This document shows positions 24,727 to 33,042 of a stretch of 64,000 bases of DNA, piece after piece. The translations under genes were made by a program, and so were the position numbers. Positions within the stretch are counted from its first letter, which is position 1; each line of letters opens with the position of its first letter. The stretch is from JACOTV01 sp964579395 (GTDB lineage Bacteria > Patescibacteriota > Microgenomatia > UBA1406 > GWC2-37-13): positions 1 to 64,000 of the forward strand of contig CAZOFT010000005.1 of assembly GCA_964579395.1 (NCBI GenBank), written 5' to 3'. The notes under the pieces are model-generated. The model did not search any database. It was given only the letters and a program-made list of their open reading frames with translations, and was not told the origin of the DNA.

Positions 24727-25815
24727 TTACTTGCCGGTCAGCAAGGCCGCCGCGCCAAGCATGTTGCTTTCAGAGATGCGCACCACACGAATGGTGTAGT
24801 CGGGACACAAATCCTCAACTGTTGCATTGACGGTGTCTTGATAGTTCCAGGCGCGCCAAAACACGCTTCCTTCCATAACAAACGTCATATTGCGTTGTTT
24901 GTGTAGGGTAATTGCAGCCATAACGCAGGCACAAAGCTGGGCGGAGCGAGTCAGAATTTCCTGAGCAATCGGCGCACATGTGAGGTCTGTGGAGCGCGCA
25001 ATGTCATCAAGTTGACGTGTGTCGGTGATGCTGTGAGAATGATGCTCGACATCTTTCATGCGCGCATTATAGAGTTGGTATAAATAGGCACCTGATGTTG
25101 CTTTCTCAAGGTATGCGGAGCCTGGATTGGTGCTTCCTGCATCCACATCTTTGAGCTCGGTGGGGATCGGAAAGCTCGAAAAACTGGCCGTTTCGGTATT
25201 TACTGCTGTTTGAGGATCTTCAAAGTAGGAGAAGTTCAGGCCGGTTCCGACAATACCTGCCGCCAATGATTCAGGATCAGTTACTGTGGTAAGTCCGGAG
25301 ACTAAAAGACATATGGTGTCATTGGCTACGGCCACTTCAACATCCTGTCCTCTGGCTTTCATTAGGTGTTCCTGAATACTTTTTCCAACCGGCTTCTCAA
25401 TGAGTCCCGTTAGTTTGTGTTCTTTTGTTCCTCGCTCTAAAATACCGTCGATCAGGTCGTTGGCTTCGTTTACCGTTGGTCGCAGGGGAAATGCGAGATT
25501 CACCGCCAGATGCGTAACGCTTGGGTGGACCTGCTGTTCAATAAAGTCCAACAGAACCTCGCCGGTTGCCAGTGTTTCCAAGATACCATCGTGCGCTTCT
25601 TTCAGATGCGGTGCGTGCTTGCGCATCTCATACAATGCGCATTTGTAAAATGTACCGCCAACCACAATGACTTGAAATAGCTCACCTTCCTGTACATGTG
25701 TTTGCTGAGGGAGCGAATGAGCGATATGCGAGAGTGACGTAGTGCTTGATGGTATTTTTTTCTCAAGCTCAGTTTGAAGTTGGCTAGTAATGGATTGAAG
25801 GGCATCAAGTTGCAT
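24727..25815 (-). CDS. Hexokinase (eukaryote-type family)
   Basis: This 362-residue protein resembles hexokinase 1/2-type sugar kinases rather than bacterial glucokinases. Family landmarks run in order: VVGGTFYKCALYEM (phosphate-1 region, G-G-T-x-x), LAVNLAFPLRP (the SFP-like block), GLIEKPVGKSIQEHLMKA, VAVANDTICLLVSGL (the VNDT catalytic-Asp block), AAGIVGTGLNFSYFED (phosphate-2), VNTETASFSSFP (the VNxEWG-like block) and DAGSTNPGSAYLEKATSGAYL. The fold assignment is firm. The sugar is probably glucose or another hexose, but the substrate loop differs (FPLRP rather than FSFP), so this is inference. It ends the MurJ/phosphorylase/MltG run and is convergent with ftsK across a 10-base gap. Confidence 0.78.
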   Translation of the reverse strand: MQLDALQSITSQLQTELEKKIPSSTTSLSHIAHSLPQQTHVQEGELFQVIVVGGTFYKCALYEMRKHAPHLKEAHDGILETLATGEVLLDFIEQQVHPSVTHLAVNLAFPLRPTVNEANDLIDGILERGTKEHKLTGLIEKPVGKSIQEHLMKARGQDVEVAVANDTICLLVSGLTTVTDPESLAAGIVGTGLNFSYFEDPQTAVNTETASFSSFPIPTELKDVDAGSTNPGSAYLEKATSGAYLYQLYNARMKDVEHHSHSITDTRQLDDIARSTDLTCAPIAQEILTRSAQLCACVMAAITLHKQRNMTFVMEGSVFWRAWNYQDTVNATVEDLCPDYTIRVVRISESNMLGAAALLTGK

Positions 25816-25855
25816 ATGAATGAGAATGGAAAATTACAATGTGCACCTGCTTAGA

Positions 25856-26821
25856 TTACAGATACTTCCGTTTATTTGCTTCGTGCTCGTCATTGTTGCG
25901 GGCTGGATGTATTCTACCAGTTGGATCATGAAGATAAAAGAAGTAGGGGGTACTGGGGTCGGCATTTGCTACTGCTTCCATCGATTGGAGACCAGGACTA
26001 CAGATCGGTCCCGGGGGCAGTGTGTCGGTAACGTATGTATTGTAGGGCGAATCTATCTTCAGGTCATCCAGAGACAAGCTTTTCTTCCACCATGTTTTGT
26101 CGGCTGCCTGATAGCCGAGCGCATACTGCACTGTTGCATCTGCCTGAAGGGGATAATTTTCTTTAAACCGACGAAGTAAGATTGATGCCACTACTTGTCG
26201 ATCTTCCCCTTTTCCTTCTTTTTCAACAATGGACGCGAGTGTCATGAATTGATTTTGCGTCAGCCCTTGTCTGCTGGCCATTTCGGCAATTTCTGTGGTG
26301 TACTTGCTGTCAAAGTTGGTCTTGAATACGCCGAGTACTGTTGGGAGCGTTGCTTCTTTTGGTATAAGATAGGTGTCCGGAAAGAGGTACCCTTCCTCTG
26401 CAGCCTGGTTAAATTCGACTTCTGTAATATCAAATTTGGGTGAGAGTATTTCTGCAACTTCCTCTTTGCGCAGTCCTTCGATAACGGTCACCCATTCATC
26501 AAGTGATCCTTGAGTCAATTTTGTGGCGATATCTTTGGCACCCATGCTCTTTGACAGGCGAAAGTCGCCGGCTTGAATTTGTTTTTCAATACCCAGAGAG
26601 CGGGCAAGAATATAAAATGCGAGACGATTTCTGATAAGTCCTTCTTGATGGAGTTGCTCTGCTACCGTGTTCAGTGATGATCCAGGAGCAATTACAAACA
26701 TGCTTTCTGTAGTGTCAGTACGGTCTACGGGGAGGGTACCTTCTTTAAAGACAAGGGTGCCCACACCGATTACAACGGCAAGAACAATGAGGGTGATGAC
26801 AACTTTAGTTTGAGATCTCAT
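25856..26821 (-). CDS. mltG: Endolytic murein transglycosylase MltG
   Basis: MltG cleaves nascent glycan strands at the membrane and sets their length. The protein has one N-terminal helix (about residues 7-25), a LysM-like region (FVIAPGSSLNTVAEQLHQEGLI) and the YceG catalytic domain with Glu in LASIVEKEGKGEDRQVVASILLRRF. The C-terminal LPPGPICSPGLQSMEAVANADPS block is diagnostic. The ATG at 26821 (MRSQTK) is chosen over a longer in-frame start at 26866, because it places the membrane helix at the usual position. It overlaps the preceding phosphorylase gene by 17 bases, so translation is likely coupled. It fits the wall-synthesis genes nearby. Confidence 0.94.
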   Translation of the reverse strand: MRSQTKVVITLIVLAVVIGVGTLVFKEGTLPVDRTDTTESMFVIAPGSSLNTVAEQLHQEGLIRNRLAFYILARSLGIEKQIQAGDFRLSKSMGAKDIATKLTQGSLDEWVTVIEGLRKEEVAEILSPKFDITEVEFNQAAEEGYLFPDTYLIPKEATLPTVLGVFKTNFDSKYTTEIAEMASRQGLTQNQFMTLASIVEKEGKGEDRQVVASILLRRFKENYPLQADATVQYALGYQAADKTWWKKSLSLDDLKIDSPYNTYVTDTLPPGPICSPGLQSMEAVANADPSTPYFFYLHDPTGRIHPARNNDEHEANKRKYL

Positions 26822-28073
26822 AGATGGGGAATTGTGCAACCGTCTCGATCGCCTCTTGTATTGCATGGCTTGAATTACTGTAAAGTGTTAATAGCGGCTC
26901 ATGCCCCGTGCCGGATTCACCAATTTTTTTATGTAGGTATAGGCCGGCGCCACGATCTTCCGGTGCTCCCAATATCTTGGCGAGCGCGTTTAAATGAAAA
27001 TTGTCGATTGCAATTATTGTACCACGTTTCCCAAATGAGCAAGTGTGAGTGTATTGTCCTGGCTTAAGATCGTGACAGGTGACTGTTGGATCACCGCCTT
27101 GTACCTTGATCATTGTTCGCATGGCTGCCTGTGCGCTGCCGTTTTTCAGAAGCGTCTGTGCGATCTCAAGCGCATCACCGGGGTCTTTCCCACTGTCTTT
27201 GAGACATATCTCGAGCAGTTTTGTTGCCAAATGCAGCGCCTTTTTCTCCAAGGGGAGCGGACGATCCTCTGTTTGCTCAAGCACTTTCAGTACATCTATC
27301 GCCTCAAGCACCGGTCCGATACCGCGACCTGCAGGTTCACGCATCGGGTTAATATCGATGGTTACCTGTATGTTAAATCGCTTTGCAATAAGCTCAAACA
27401 ACGAAGCCATTTCTTTTGCTTTCGCTCGGTTTTTGAGTTTGAGGGTTTCGCCAACCGGAAGGTCCAGTACAAGATGGGTAGTTCCGGCTGCCACTTTTTT
27501 TGCCATGATTGACACGATGATTTTCTCAAGTGACTCAAAAGAGAGTTCTTCCTCAACAGTTATGATGACATCATCTGCAGGAGCAAGTCCCAGTTTTCCT
27601 CCCCATACAATACATCCACCCACCTCATTCACGATTGCTTCAATTTCTTGCGGCTCAAATGAGACAGGAGCCAAGACCTCCATCACGTCAGCTGTTCCTG
27701 CCGGTGAAGTGATGGCACGCGAGGATGTTTTGGGGATCGTGTAGCCTGCAGCCAGAATAATGGGGACGACAATCATAGTGGCCCGCGTTCCTGCAATGCC
27801 GCCTATAGAGTGTTTGTCTGCAACAATTCCCTTAAAGTGAAGGCGTTCCCCGGTCTCCACCATCGCACGCGTCATAAAAAACAGTTCGTCTTCATTGAAT
27901 CCTCCACGGAAAAAAGATGCAGCAAAAAACGTGGTTAGCACATCTCCCAGATCCCGTTCGGCAATTTCTTTCACAACGGCGTACATTTCCTCATAGCTCA
28001 GGTGCTGTCCGCGCAGCTTTTTCTGTATCGCTTCAATGGCTGCCATTTTTTCGACACTTTCTGTCGTACTCAT
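26805..28073 (-). CDS. AMP/thymidine phosphorylase family nucleoside phosphorylase
   Basis: This 422-residue protein belongs to the pyrimidine/AMP phosphorylase family. The motif KHSIGGIAGTRATMI and the block TIPKTSSRAITSPAGTADVMEVLAPV match the archaeal AMP phosphorylase branch better than DeoA/Pdp (which have KHSTGGVGD). WGGKLGLAPADD and SIMAKKVAAGTTHLVLDLPVG are also AMP-phosphorylase-like. Archaeal AMP phosphorylases carry an extra N-terminal domain of about 80 residues that is absent here. AMP phosphorolysis to ribose-1,5-bisphosphate feeds the RuBisCO nucleotide-salvage pathway known in archaea and CPR, but neither RuBisCO nor R15P isomerase is in this window. It overlaps murJ by 4 bases and mltG by 17. 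Confidence 0.82.
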   Translation of the reverse strand: MSTTESVEKMAAIEAIQKKLRGQHLSYEEMYAVVKEIAERDLGDVLTTFFAASFFRGGFNEDELFFMTRAMVETGERLHFKGIVADKHSIGGIAGTRATMIVVPIILAAGYTIPKTSSRAITSPAGTADVMEVLAPVSFEPQEIEAIVNEVGGCIVWGGKLGLAPADDVIITVEEELSFESLEKIIVSIMAKKVAAGTTHLVLDLPVGETLKLKNRAKAKEMASLFELIAKRFNIQVTIDINPMREPAGRGIGPVLEAIDVLKVLEQTEDRPLPLEKKALHLATKLLEICLKDSGKDPGDALEIAQTLLKNGSAQAAMRTMIKVQGGDPTVTCHDLKPGQYTHTCSFGKRGTIIAIDNFHLNALAKILGAPEDRGAGLYLHKKIGESGTGHEPLLTLYSNSSHAIQEAIETVAQFPIYEISN

Positions 28074-29701
28074 GAATTGAAGTTGCTGTAAATTTCAACA
28101 ATACGCTGTCGGTATCGTTTCACCCGATCAACTACTTTGACCACCTCAGTAATACTCTCAACACCCAAAAGCCAAGTAATATAGGCATAAATCGCCACAT
28201 ACGTGGTGCCGCCGCCGGCCAGAAGTAAAAACACATTGATCGAACGCTGTGTGTCGAGAATGAGCCCATCAACCAGCTTCATGCCCAGGTATACAAAAAA
28301 CGAAGCGATAATCGTGGCTGTCAGAATTTTTATAACCTGGCGGGTAAAGAGACCTAATTCTATGTTGAGTTGCTTCTGAGAAAGGAGTACAAGCAAAATA
28401 AACACATTCAGTATCATCGAAGTGGAAAATGCCAGCGCCAGAGACCATACCCCCAAGTGAAACACAAATACGCCCATTACTGAGATAGCGATATTCGTAA
28501 CAATTGATATGAGACTGACAAAAAAAGGAGTTTTTGTATCAAATACTGCGTAGTAACATCGGGTCAAAAAGTAATAAACAGCGTGAGCCGGTATGCCGAG
28601 TGCGAAAAATGACAACGTTTGTGCAGTAAGCACTGTGGCATCCCAGTCGAATTTTTCCCCACCGAAAAACAAACGAACTAATGGCGTACGTGCAAATATA
28701 AAAAAACTGGCAATGGGAATCGTTACCAGCAACACACTCACGATAGATTCCGTAATAAGGTGTGCGAACTCTTTAATTTTTCGTTCCCGATACAGTTCTG
28801 ACAGATAGGGAAGTGAAGCTTGACCAAATGCGATGCCGATTATGGAGACCGGCAGCAGTTGGAGATGTTGAGCCAGGTAAAAAATAGTATAGGATCCTGA
28901 ACCGAGAAATGATGCAAGGGCCAGATCTACGGTGGCATCAATTTGCGCCACCAGCACTGTTACGAGCCGCGGCATCATAATGTGGGTAAATTCGCGCACG
29001 CCGTTGGTGATTTTCAGTATGATTTGAAATGCAAATTCTGCCGACTTCACCAGAGGTATCTGCATGATAAACATCACAACTGCTCCGATTACGACTCCTA
29101 CTATAGGTGCCATAAGACCCCAAGAAGATGCTCCCATAATAGTCACAATAATGATCGCTACATTGTAGGCGACCGGTGCAAACGAGGTGATGATAAAGGT
29201 CTTTTGTGCCTGTCCGATGCTGGTAAGAATATTGCTGGCCACAAGAAACGGTAGTTGGCCAATCAAAAGAATCTGTGAGTACAAAATGACTTTCTGTAGC
29301 TTGTCCGGTGAGAACCCTGGAGTGATAAGTGGCATGATAACGGGAGCCAATACAGCAAGTATGATGATGCTGATCGCCATGACAGCAGATACCAGGCTGA
29401 TAATCGCAGACATCTCATAGGAAAGCTCTTTTTTGTCTTTTTGGTATTTGATGTAGATAGGAATAAACGCTGAGGCAAGGGCTCCGGTGATGAGAATCTC
29501 AAACACCATGTCGGGGATGCGAAACGCTGCAAAATACACGTCCAACATTTCTTTGGGAAAATAGCCTGCCAACACGCGATAGCGCATAAAGCCAAATATT
29601 CTCGATAGGCCGATCGTACCCGCCACAATGAGCGTGGAAGAGAAGAGTGACGCCTGTTTGCTGAGCATAAGGCGCGTAGTACCCCGGATGATTTTATTCA
29701 T
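28070..29701 (-). CDS. murJ: Lipid II flippase MurJ
   Basis: MurJ moves lipid II across the cytoplasmic membrane. The 543 residues contain about fourteen hydrophobic helices of the MOP superfamily. Family motifs include GTIGLSRIFGFMRYRVLAGYF at the first helix, DVYFAAFRIPDMVFEILITGALASAFIPIY and LVTVLVAQIDATVDLALASFLGSGSYTIFYLAQHLQLLPVSIIGIAFGQASLPYLSEL-type blocks in the middle. The -10 TACAAT (29709-29714, minus) ends 7 bases before the ATG at 29701, so the operon start is probably leaderless. It is divergent from mraZ, so the flippase and the dcw cluster share one intergenic control region of 92 bases. Confidence 0.95.
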   Translation of the reverse strand: MNKIIRGTTRLMLSKQASLFSSTLIVAGTIGLSRIFGFMRYRVLAGYFPKEMLDVYFAAFRIPDMVFEILITGALASAFIPIYIKYQKDKKELSYEMSAIISLVSAVMAISIIILAVLAPVIMPLITPGFSPDKLQKVILYSQILLIGQLPFLVASNILTSIGQAQKTFIITSFAPVAYNVAIIIVTIMGASSWGLMAPIVGVVIGAVVMFIMQIPLVKSAEFAFQIILKITNGVREFTHIMMPRLVTVLVAQIDATVDLALASFLGSGSYTIFYLAQHLQLLPVSIIGIAFGQASLPYLSELYRERKIKEFAHLITESIVSVLLVTIPIASFFIFARTPLVRLFFGGEKFDWDATVLTAQTLSFFALGIPAHAVYYFLTRCYYAVFDTKTPFFVSLISIVTNIAISVMGVFVFHLGVWSLALAFSTSMILNVFILLVLLSQKQLNIELGLFTRQVIKILTATIIASFFVYLGMKLVDGLILDTQRSINVFLLLAGGGTTYVAIYAYITWLLGVESITEVVKVVDRVKRYRQRIVEIYSNFNS

Positions 29702-29756
29702 ATTGGTAATTGTACTGTACTTTCCGGTTTTGGTGGGTTTTTGTGCTCATTTACCC

Positions 29757-29785
29757 TTGACTTTGAACTCAAAATGGTGAATAAT
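29757..29785 (+). promoter_or_regulatory. mraZ (dcw) promoter
   Basis: TTGACT (29757-29762), a 17-base spacer and AATAAT (29780-29785) end 8 bases before the mraZ ATG at 29794. The -10 overlaps the MraZ-type repeats, so binding there would repress the cluster. Confidence 0.7.
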
Positions 29786-29810
29786 GGAGGTATATGGTGA
29801 TTTATGGTGA
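29774..29810 (+). promoter_or_regulatory. MraZ-type operator: four 10-base-phased repeats
   Basis: ATGGTGA, ATGGAGG, ATGGTGA and ATGGTGA begin at 29774, 29784, 29794 and 29804, exactly ten bases apart. MraZ is known to bind short G-rich repeats with about 10-base spacing upstream of mraZ as an autorepressor. The third repeat contains the mraZ start codon, so bound MraZ would cover both the -10 box and the translation start. Confidence 0.75.
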
Positions 29811-30192
29811 ATACGAAGTTTCGTTCTCTGCGCCGGGCCGTATCGTCCTTCCGAAAAAGATCCGCGAACACATCACCGGTACCTCGTTTGTCCTGACCAA
29901 AGGCTTCGCCAGCTGTCTCTCCGGCTATGACCGCGCTTCCTGGGAAGAAAAAGCGACTGCAGTCGGCTCTGTGTCACTTCTTGAGCAGCAAGACATGCAA
30001 AAGCGCCGCTTCTTGTTCTCATCAGCAGCAGTTGTCGAAGTCGATGAGCAGGGACGATTTGTCATCCCGAAACACCTCCTTTCCTATGCCGGATTGGAAG
30101 GGAAAGTCTGCGTCATCGGCGTAGGAGATCATTTTGAGCTATGGGATAGCGCAACTTGGCATGAGTATTTGAATTCAACCGAATTATCATGA
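29794..30192 (+). CDS. mraZ: Transcriptional regulator MraZ
   Basis: MraZ is a doughnut-shaped oligomer of AbrB-like domains that represses the dcw cluster. The two DxxGR-type halves are visible: SAPGRIVLPKKIREH near residue 13 and VDEQGRFVIPKHLLSYA near residue 85. At 132 residues it is slightly short. In the first half the usual Asp-x-x-Gly-Arg is Ala-Pro-Gly-Arg, while the second keeps DEQGR. The ATG at 29794 follows the -10 box by 8 bases, so the message is probably leaderless, and it lies inside one of the four operator repeats. It overlaps rsmH by 4 bases (ATGA). It heads the 15-gene division and wall cluster. Confidence 0.93.
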   Translation: MVIYGEYEVSFSAPGRIVLPKKIREHITGTSFVLTKGFASCLSGYDRASWEEKATAVGSVSLLEQQDMQKRRFLFSSAAVVEVDEQGRFVIPKHLLSYAGLEGKVCVIGVGDHFELWDSATWHEYLNSTELS

Positions 30193-31025
30193 AACACACA
30201 CCTGTCTACAAACAAGAGTTTATGGATGCCCTCCAGGTCGCACCCGGCAAGCTGTATGTTGATGCAACCTATGGTCAGGGCGGATATACTCAGGAAATAC
30301 TCGATAAAGGCGGACGCGTATTGGCACTTGATCGTGATGCCCGACAGATCCGACAAGCGCCTCATGCAGGCAATGCCAATGTCATGCTGGTCGCCGCAAG
30401 CTATGCAGATATTGCTGAGGTGGCAAAAGCGCATGATGTCAAAGACGTAGACGGCGTTGTATTTGATCTCGGGCTGTCATACGAGCAGATGATGCAGAGC
30501 GGTCGCGGGTTTTCATTCCAGGCACTTGAGCAGCCTTTGGATATGCGACTGAATCCTGATGCGCAAACAGAAACTGCTGCGAAGGTACTTCAGACGTGTG
30601 ACAAGGATGAGCTCTATGAGGTGTTTTCCCGCTACGGTGAGGAATTGGCGGCCGATGCGTTGGCCGCTCATGTGGTTGCGGTACGAAAGCATCACCCCTT
30701 TGTCGTTGTAGCTGACCTGATTCAGGCCATCAATGAAGTGATTCGAGACGGCGCCCAATACTCATATGCTCGCATCTTCCAGGCGCTTCGCATGCGCGTA
30801 AATGAAGAACTTGATCACATCACCCGCGGTATCGACGGGGCGATTGAACTGCTTGCTCCTGAAGGACGGCTGGTCGTGGTTACCTTTCATTCTATTGAGG
30901 ATCGTCTGGTGAAGCGACTTCTGCAGCAGTCACCAAATCTCACAAACCAAAAACGTGTTATTAAGAAAAACCCAGAGCCGTATGAGCGATCGGCCACATT
31001 ACGAGTTGCACAAAAAAGAGCATGA
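30189..31025 (+). CDS. rsmH: 16S rRNA m4C1402 methyltransferase RsmH
   Basis: RsmH methylates N4 of C1402 in the ribosomal P site using S-adenosylmethionine. The 278 residues contain HTPVYKQEFMDAL at the N-terminus, the SAM motif VDATYGQGGYTQEIL, LALDRDARQI, GVVFDLGLSYEQM (with the DLG catalytic region), RGFSFQALEQPLDMRLNP, ARIFQALRMRVNEEL and TFHSIEDRLVKRLL. All are diagnostic for MraW/RsmH. The canonical SSxQ after DLG is Ser-Tyr-Glu-Gln here. It overlaps mraZ by 4 bases at its start and ftsL by 4 bases at its end. Confidence 0.95.
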   Translation: MKHTPVYKQEFMDALQVAPGKLYVDATYGQGGYTQEILDKGGRVLALDRDARQIRQAPHAGNANVMLVAASYADIAEVAKAHDVKDVDGVVFDLGLSYEQMMQSGRGFSFQALEQPLDMRLNPDAQTETAAKVLQTCDKDELYEVFSRYGEELAADALAAHVVAVRKHHPFVVVADLIQAINEVIRDGAQYSYARIFQALRMRVNEELDHITRGIDGAIELLAPEGRLVVVTFHSIEDRLVKRLLQQSPNLTNQKRVIKKNPEPYERSATLRVAQKRA

Positions 31026-31294
31026 AAAAAATCGTCTGGACTGCCACCATCGCTTTGTTGCTGATGTTGGCATATATGAACATTACTATGTTTGTCAAAG
31101 CAAACGGCATGACCCAACAGATCAATGAGTTTGCCCAACAGACCAAAGAGCTGCGTCACAGCAATGAGCTTCTTGAGCAAAAGCTCTACCAAACCAACTC
31201 GCTTCAAAAAACAGCATCGGCAGCAGCTGATATGGAGTTTACTGCACAAGTGAGCCCGGTGTATATAGACGGAATCAGAATGGCACGCAAATAA
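31022..31294 (+). CDS. ftsL: FtsL-like small division protein
   Basis: This 90-residue protein starts with a short basic end and one transmembrane helix (IVWTATIALLLMLAYMNITMFV), followed by a predicted heptad region (QINEFAQQTKELRHSNELLEQKLYQTNSL). That is the FtsL/DivIC architecture: a bitopic protein whose coiled coil links FtsQ and FtsI/FtsW at the septum. Sequence conservation is too low to confirm by eye, so the assignment rests on topology and on its position between rsmH and the class B PBP, exactly where ftsL is expected. Its ATG overlaps the rsmH TGA. Confidence 0.75.
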   Translation: MKKIVWTATIALLLMLAYMNITMFVKANGMTQQINEFAQQTKELRHSNELLEQKLYQTNSLQKTASAAADMEFTAQVSPVYIDGIRMARK

Positions 31295-31351
31295 GTGCGT
31301 CATTGTGAGATACTCATTCACGCCCTATTGTGCTGCACGTAATACGCGCTT

Positions 31352-33019
31352 ATGTCCAAAATCCGCATCGTATTTTTCGCCATCTTAGTCGCATTCGTTG
31401 CGATAGAAGCAAAACTCGCATACATCCAGGTCATGGGCGGGCAGTCGCCTACTGAAAACCGGTATCTGCAATATAAAAAAATTCAGCCGGAGCGTGGACG
31501 TATCTATGACCGCAACGGCCTCCCGCTTGTCACCAACCAGACTAAGTATCAACTGTTCGTCGAGCCGCAACAGATAAAAAATCGCGATCAGGTCATATCG
31601 GCTATTGACCGCATTACTGAAATCGGCGACGCCACGTTGGAAGCGCGCATTGACCCGAAGCTGCAATGGGTGGCAATTACGTCGGGCATGTCTGAAAAAT
31701 CAAAGTCTAAGCTTGACTCAATGCGTGTTGCCGGAATCGGTTTTGACCCGCAACCGGCGCGCTTTTATCCGGAAGCCTCTTTGGCTGCGCATTTAGTGGG
31801 GTTTGTCGGCAAAGATAAAAACGGAGAGGATATGGGGTATTCCGGTGTTGAGGGGTACTATCAGCAGGATCTGGCCGGCTTGCCGGGGCTGGTCAAAGCA
31901 GACAGCGACGTGGTCGGGCGCATTATGTCGCTGGGAAGCCGTGAGCGTATCGCGTCCCACAACGGTCGCGACTTGTACTTGACCATCGACAAAGTGGTGC
32001 AGCGCATTGTAAAAGAAAAACTCAAAGCCGGACTCATACGCACCGAGGCCAAAAGCGGCTGTGCGGTCGTGGCAAATCCGATGACGATGGAAATCCTGTC
32101 TCTCGTGTGTTTGCCTGACTTTGATCCTGACCACTATTGGGAGTTTTCAAACGAGTCCTTTACGAATCAGGCAATATCCACCGTCTACGAGCCAGGATCG
32201 ACGTTTAAGCCGCTTATAGTGGCAGCAGGCATTGAGGAAGGAGCGATTAAAAAAGATGAAACCATGAATGAAGAGGGGCCGGTCAAGGTGGGCGAATATG
32301 ATATCCGCACGTGGAACAATGAATATGCCGGCAAAATCAGTATGGCCCAGATTCTTGAGCGTTCGTCAAACGTGGGAATGGTATATATAGGAAAAAAACT
32401 GGGCGATCAGAAAGTGTATGACTATGTGCATCGCTACGGATTCGGGGAGCTCACCGGTATTGATCTGCAGGGAGAGTCGCCGTCTTATCTGAAGCCGAAA
32501 GAAAGCTGGTATAAGATCGACTATGCGACCGCCACCTTCGGGCAGGGATTGGCAGTCACACCAATTCAGTTGGTGCGAGCGTTTTCATCGGTCGTGAATG
32601 GGGGGAAACTGCTTCGCCCGTATGTGGTGCAAAAAGCAGTGAGTGAGAATCGCACCCAAGTATTTCATCCGCGGGTTGAAGAGCGTGTGTTGAGTGAGAA
32701 GACGTCAAAGGCGGTAGTGGATATGCTCGTCTCAACAGTTGAAAACGGTGAGTATAAGTATGCAATTCCTGATGGGTTTCATGGGAAAATAGGCGGAAAA
32801 ACAGGCACAGCGCAGATTGCGGTATCAGGCACGTACGATGCATCAAAAACCATTGCTTCTTTTATCGGGTTTGCACCGGCAGACAATCCGATGTTTGTGG
32901 CGCTTGTCGTGTATAAAGAGCCGAAAAGTTCGATCTACGGTTCAGAAACAGCTGCTCCGGTGTTTTTTGATATCGCAAAAGAATTGATGGTGTATTATCA
33001 GATCACCCCCGATCAGTAG
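31352..33019 (+). CDS. ftsI: Class B penicillin-binding protein (FtsI/PBP2-like)
   Basis: This septal transpeptidase has 555 residues: one N-terminal helix (about 5-20), a PBP dimerisation domain (QPERGRIYDRNGLPLVTN) and the transpeptidase domain with Ser283-x-x-Lys in EPGSTFKPL, SSN in RSSNVGM and KTGTAQ near residue 490. No PASTA domain is present. The location after ftsL and before murE is the normal ftsI position in dcw clusters. A TAATAC box lies 6 bases upstream of the ATG but no clear -35 is seen. The ATG at 31352 places the helix directly at the N-terminus. Confidence 0.94.
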   Translation: MSKIRIVFFAILVAFVAIEAKLAYIQVMGGQSPTENRYLQYKKIQPERGRIYDRNGLPLVTNQTKYQLFVEPQQIKNRDQVISAIDRITEIGDATLEARIDPKLQWVAITSGMSEKSKSKLDSMRVAGIGFDPQPARFYPEASLAAHLVGFVGKDKNGEDMGYSGVEGYYQQDLAGLPGLVKADSDVVGRIMSLGSRERIASHNGRDLYLTIDKVVQRIVKEKLKAGLIRTEAKSGCAVVANPMTMEILSLVCLPDFDPDHYWEFSNESFTNQAISTVYEPGSTFKPLIVAAGIEEGAIKKDETMNEEGPVKVGEYDIRTWNNEYAGKISMAQILERSSNVGMVYIGKKLGDQKVYDYVHRYGFGELTGIDLQGESPSYLKPKESWYKIDYATATFGQGLAVTPIQLVRAFSSVVNGGKLLRPYVVQKAVSENRTQVFHPRVEERVLSEKTSKAVVDMLVSTVENGEYKYAIPDGFHGKIGGKTGTAQIAVSGTYDASKTIASFIGFAPADNPMFVALVVYKEPKSSIYGSETAAPVFFDIAKELMVYYQITPDQ

Positions 33020-33030
33020 GGCGGGTGCAG

Positions 33031-33036
33031 TAGAAT
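33031..33036 (+). promoter_or_regulatory. -10 box before murE
   Basis: TAGAAT ends 6 bases before the first murE ATG (33043) and 9 before the second (33046), suggesting an internal leaderless promoter within the dcw cluster. No good -35 is visible. Confidence 0.45.
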
Positions 33037-33042
33037 AAACAT

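Noticed and set aside
30189..31025. Recoded TGA (Gly or Trp), as in some CPR
   Set aside because: TGA ends mraZ, rsmH, murG and other genes at conserved positions, and no conserved protein has an internal TGA.
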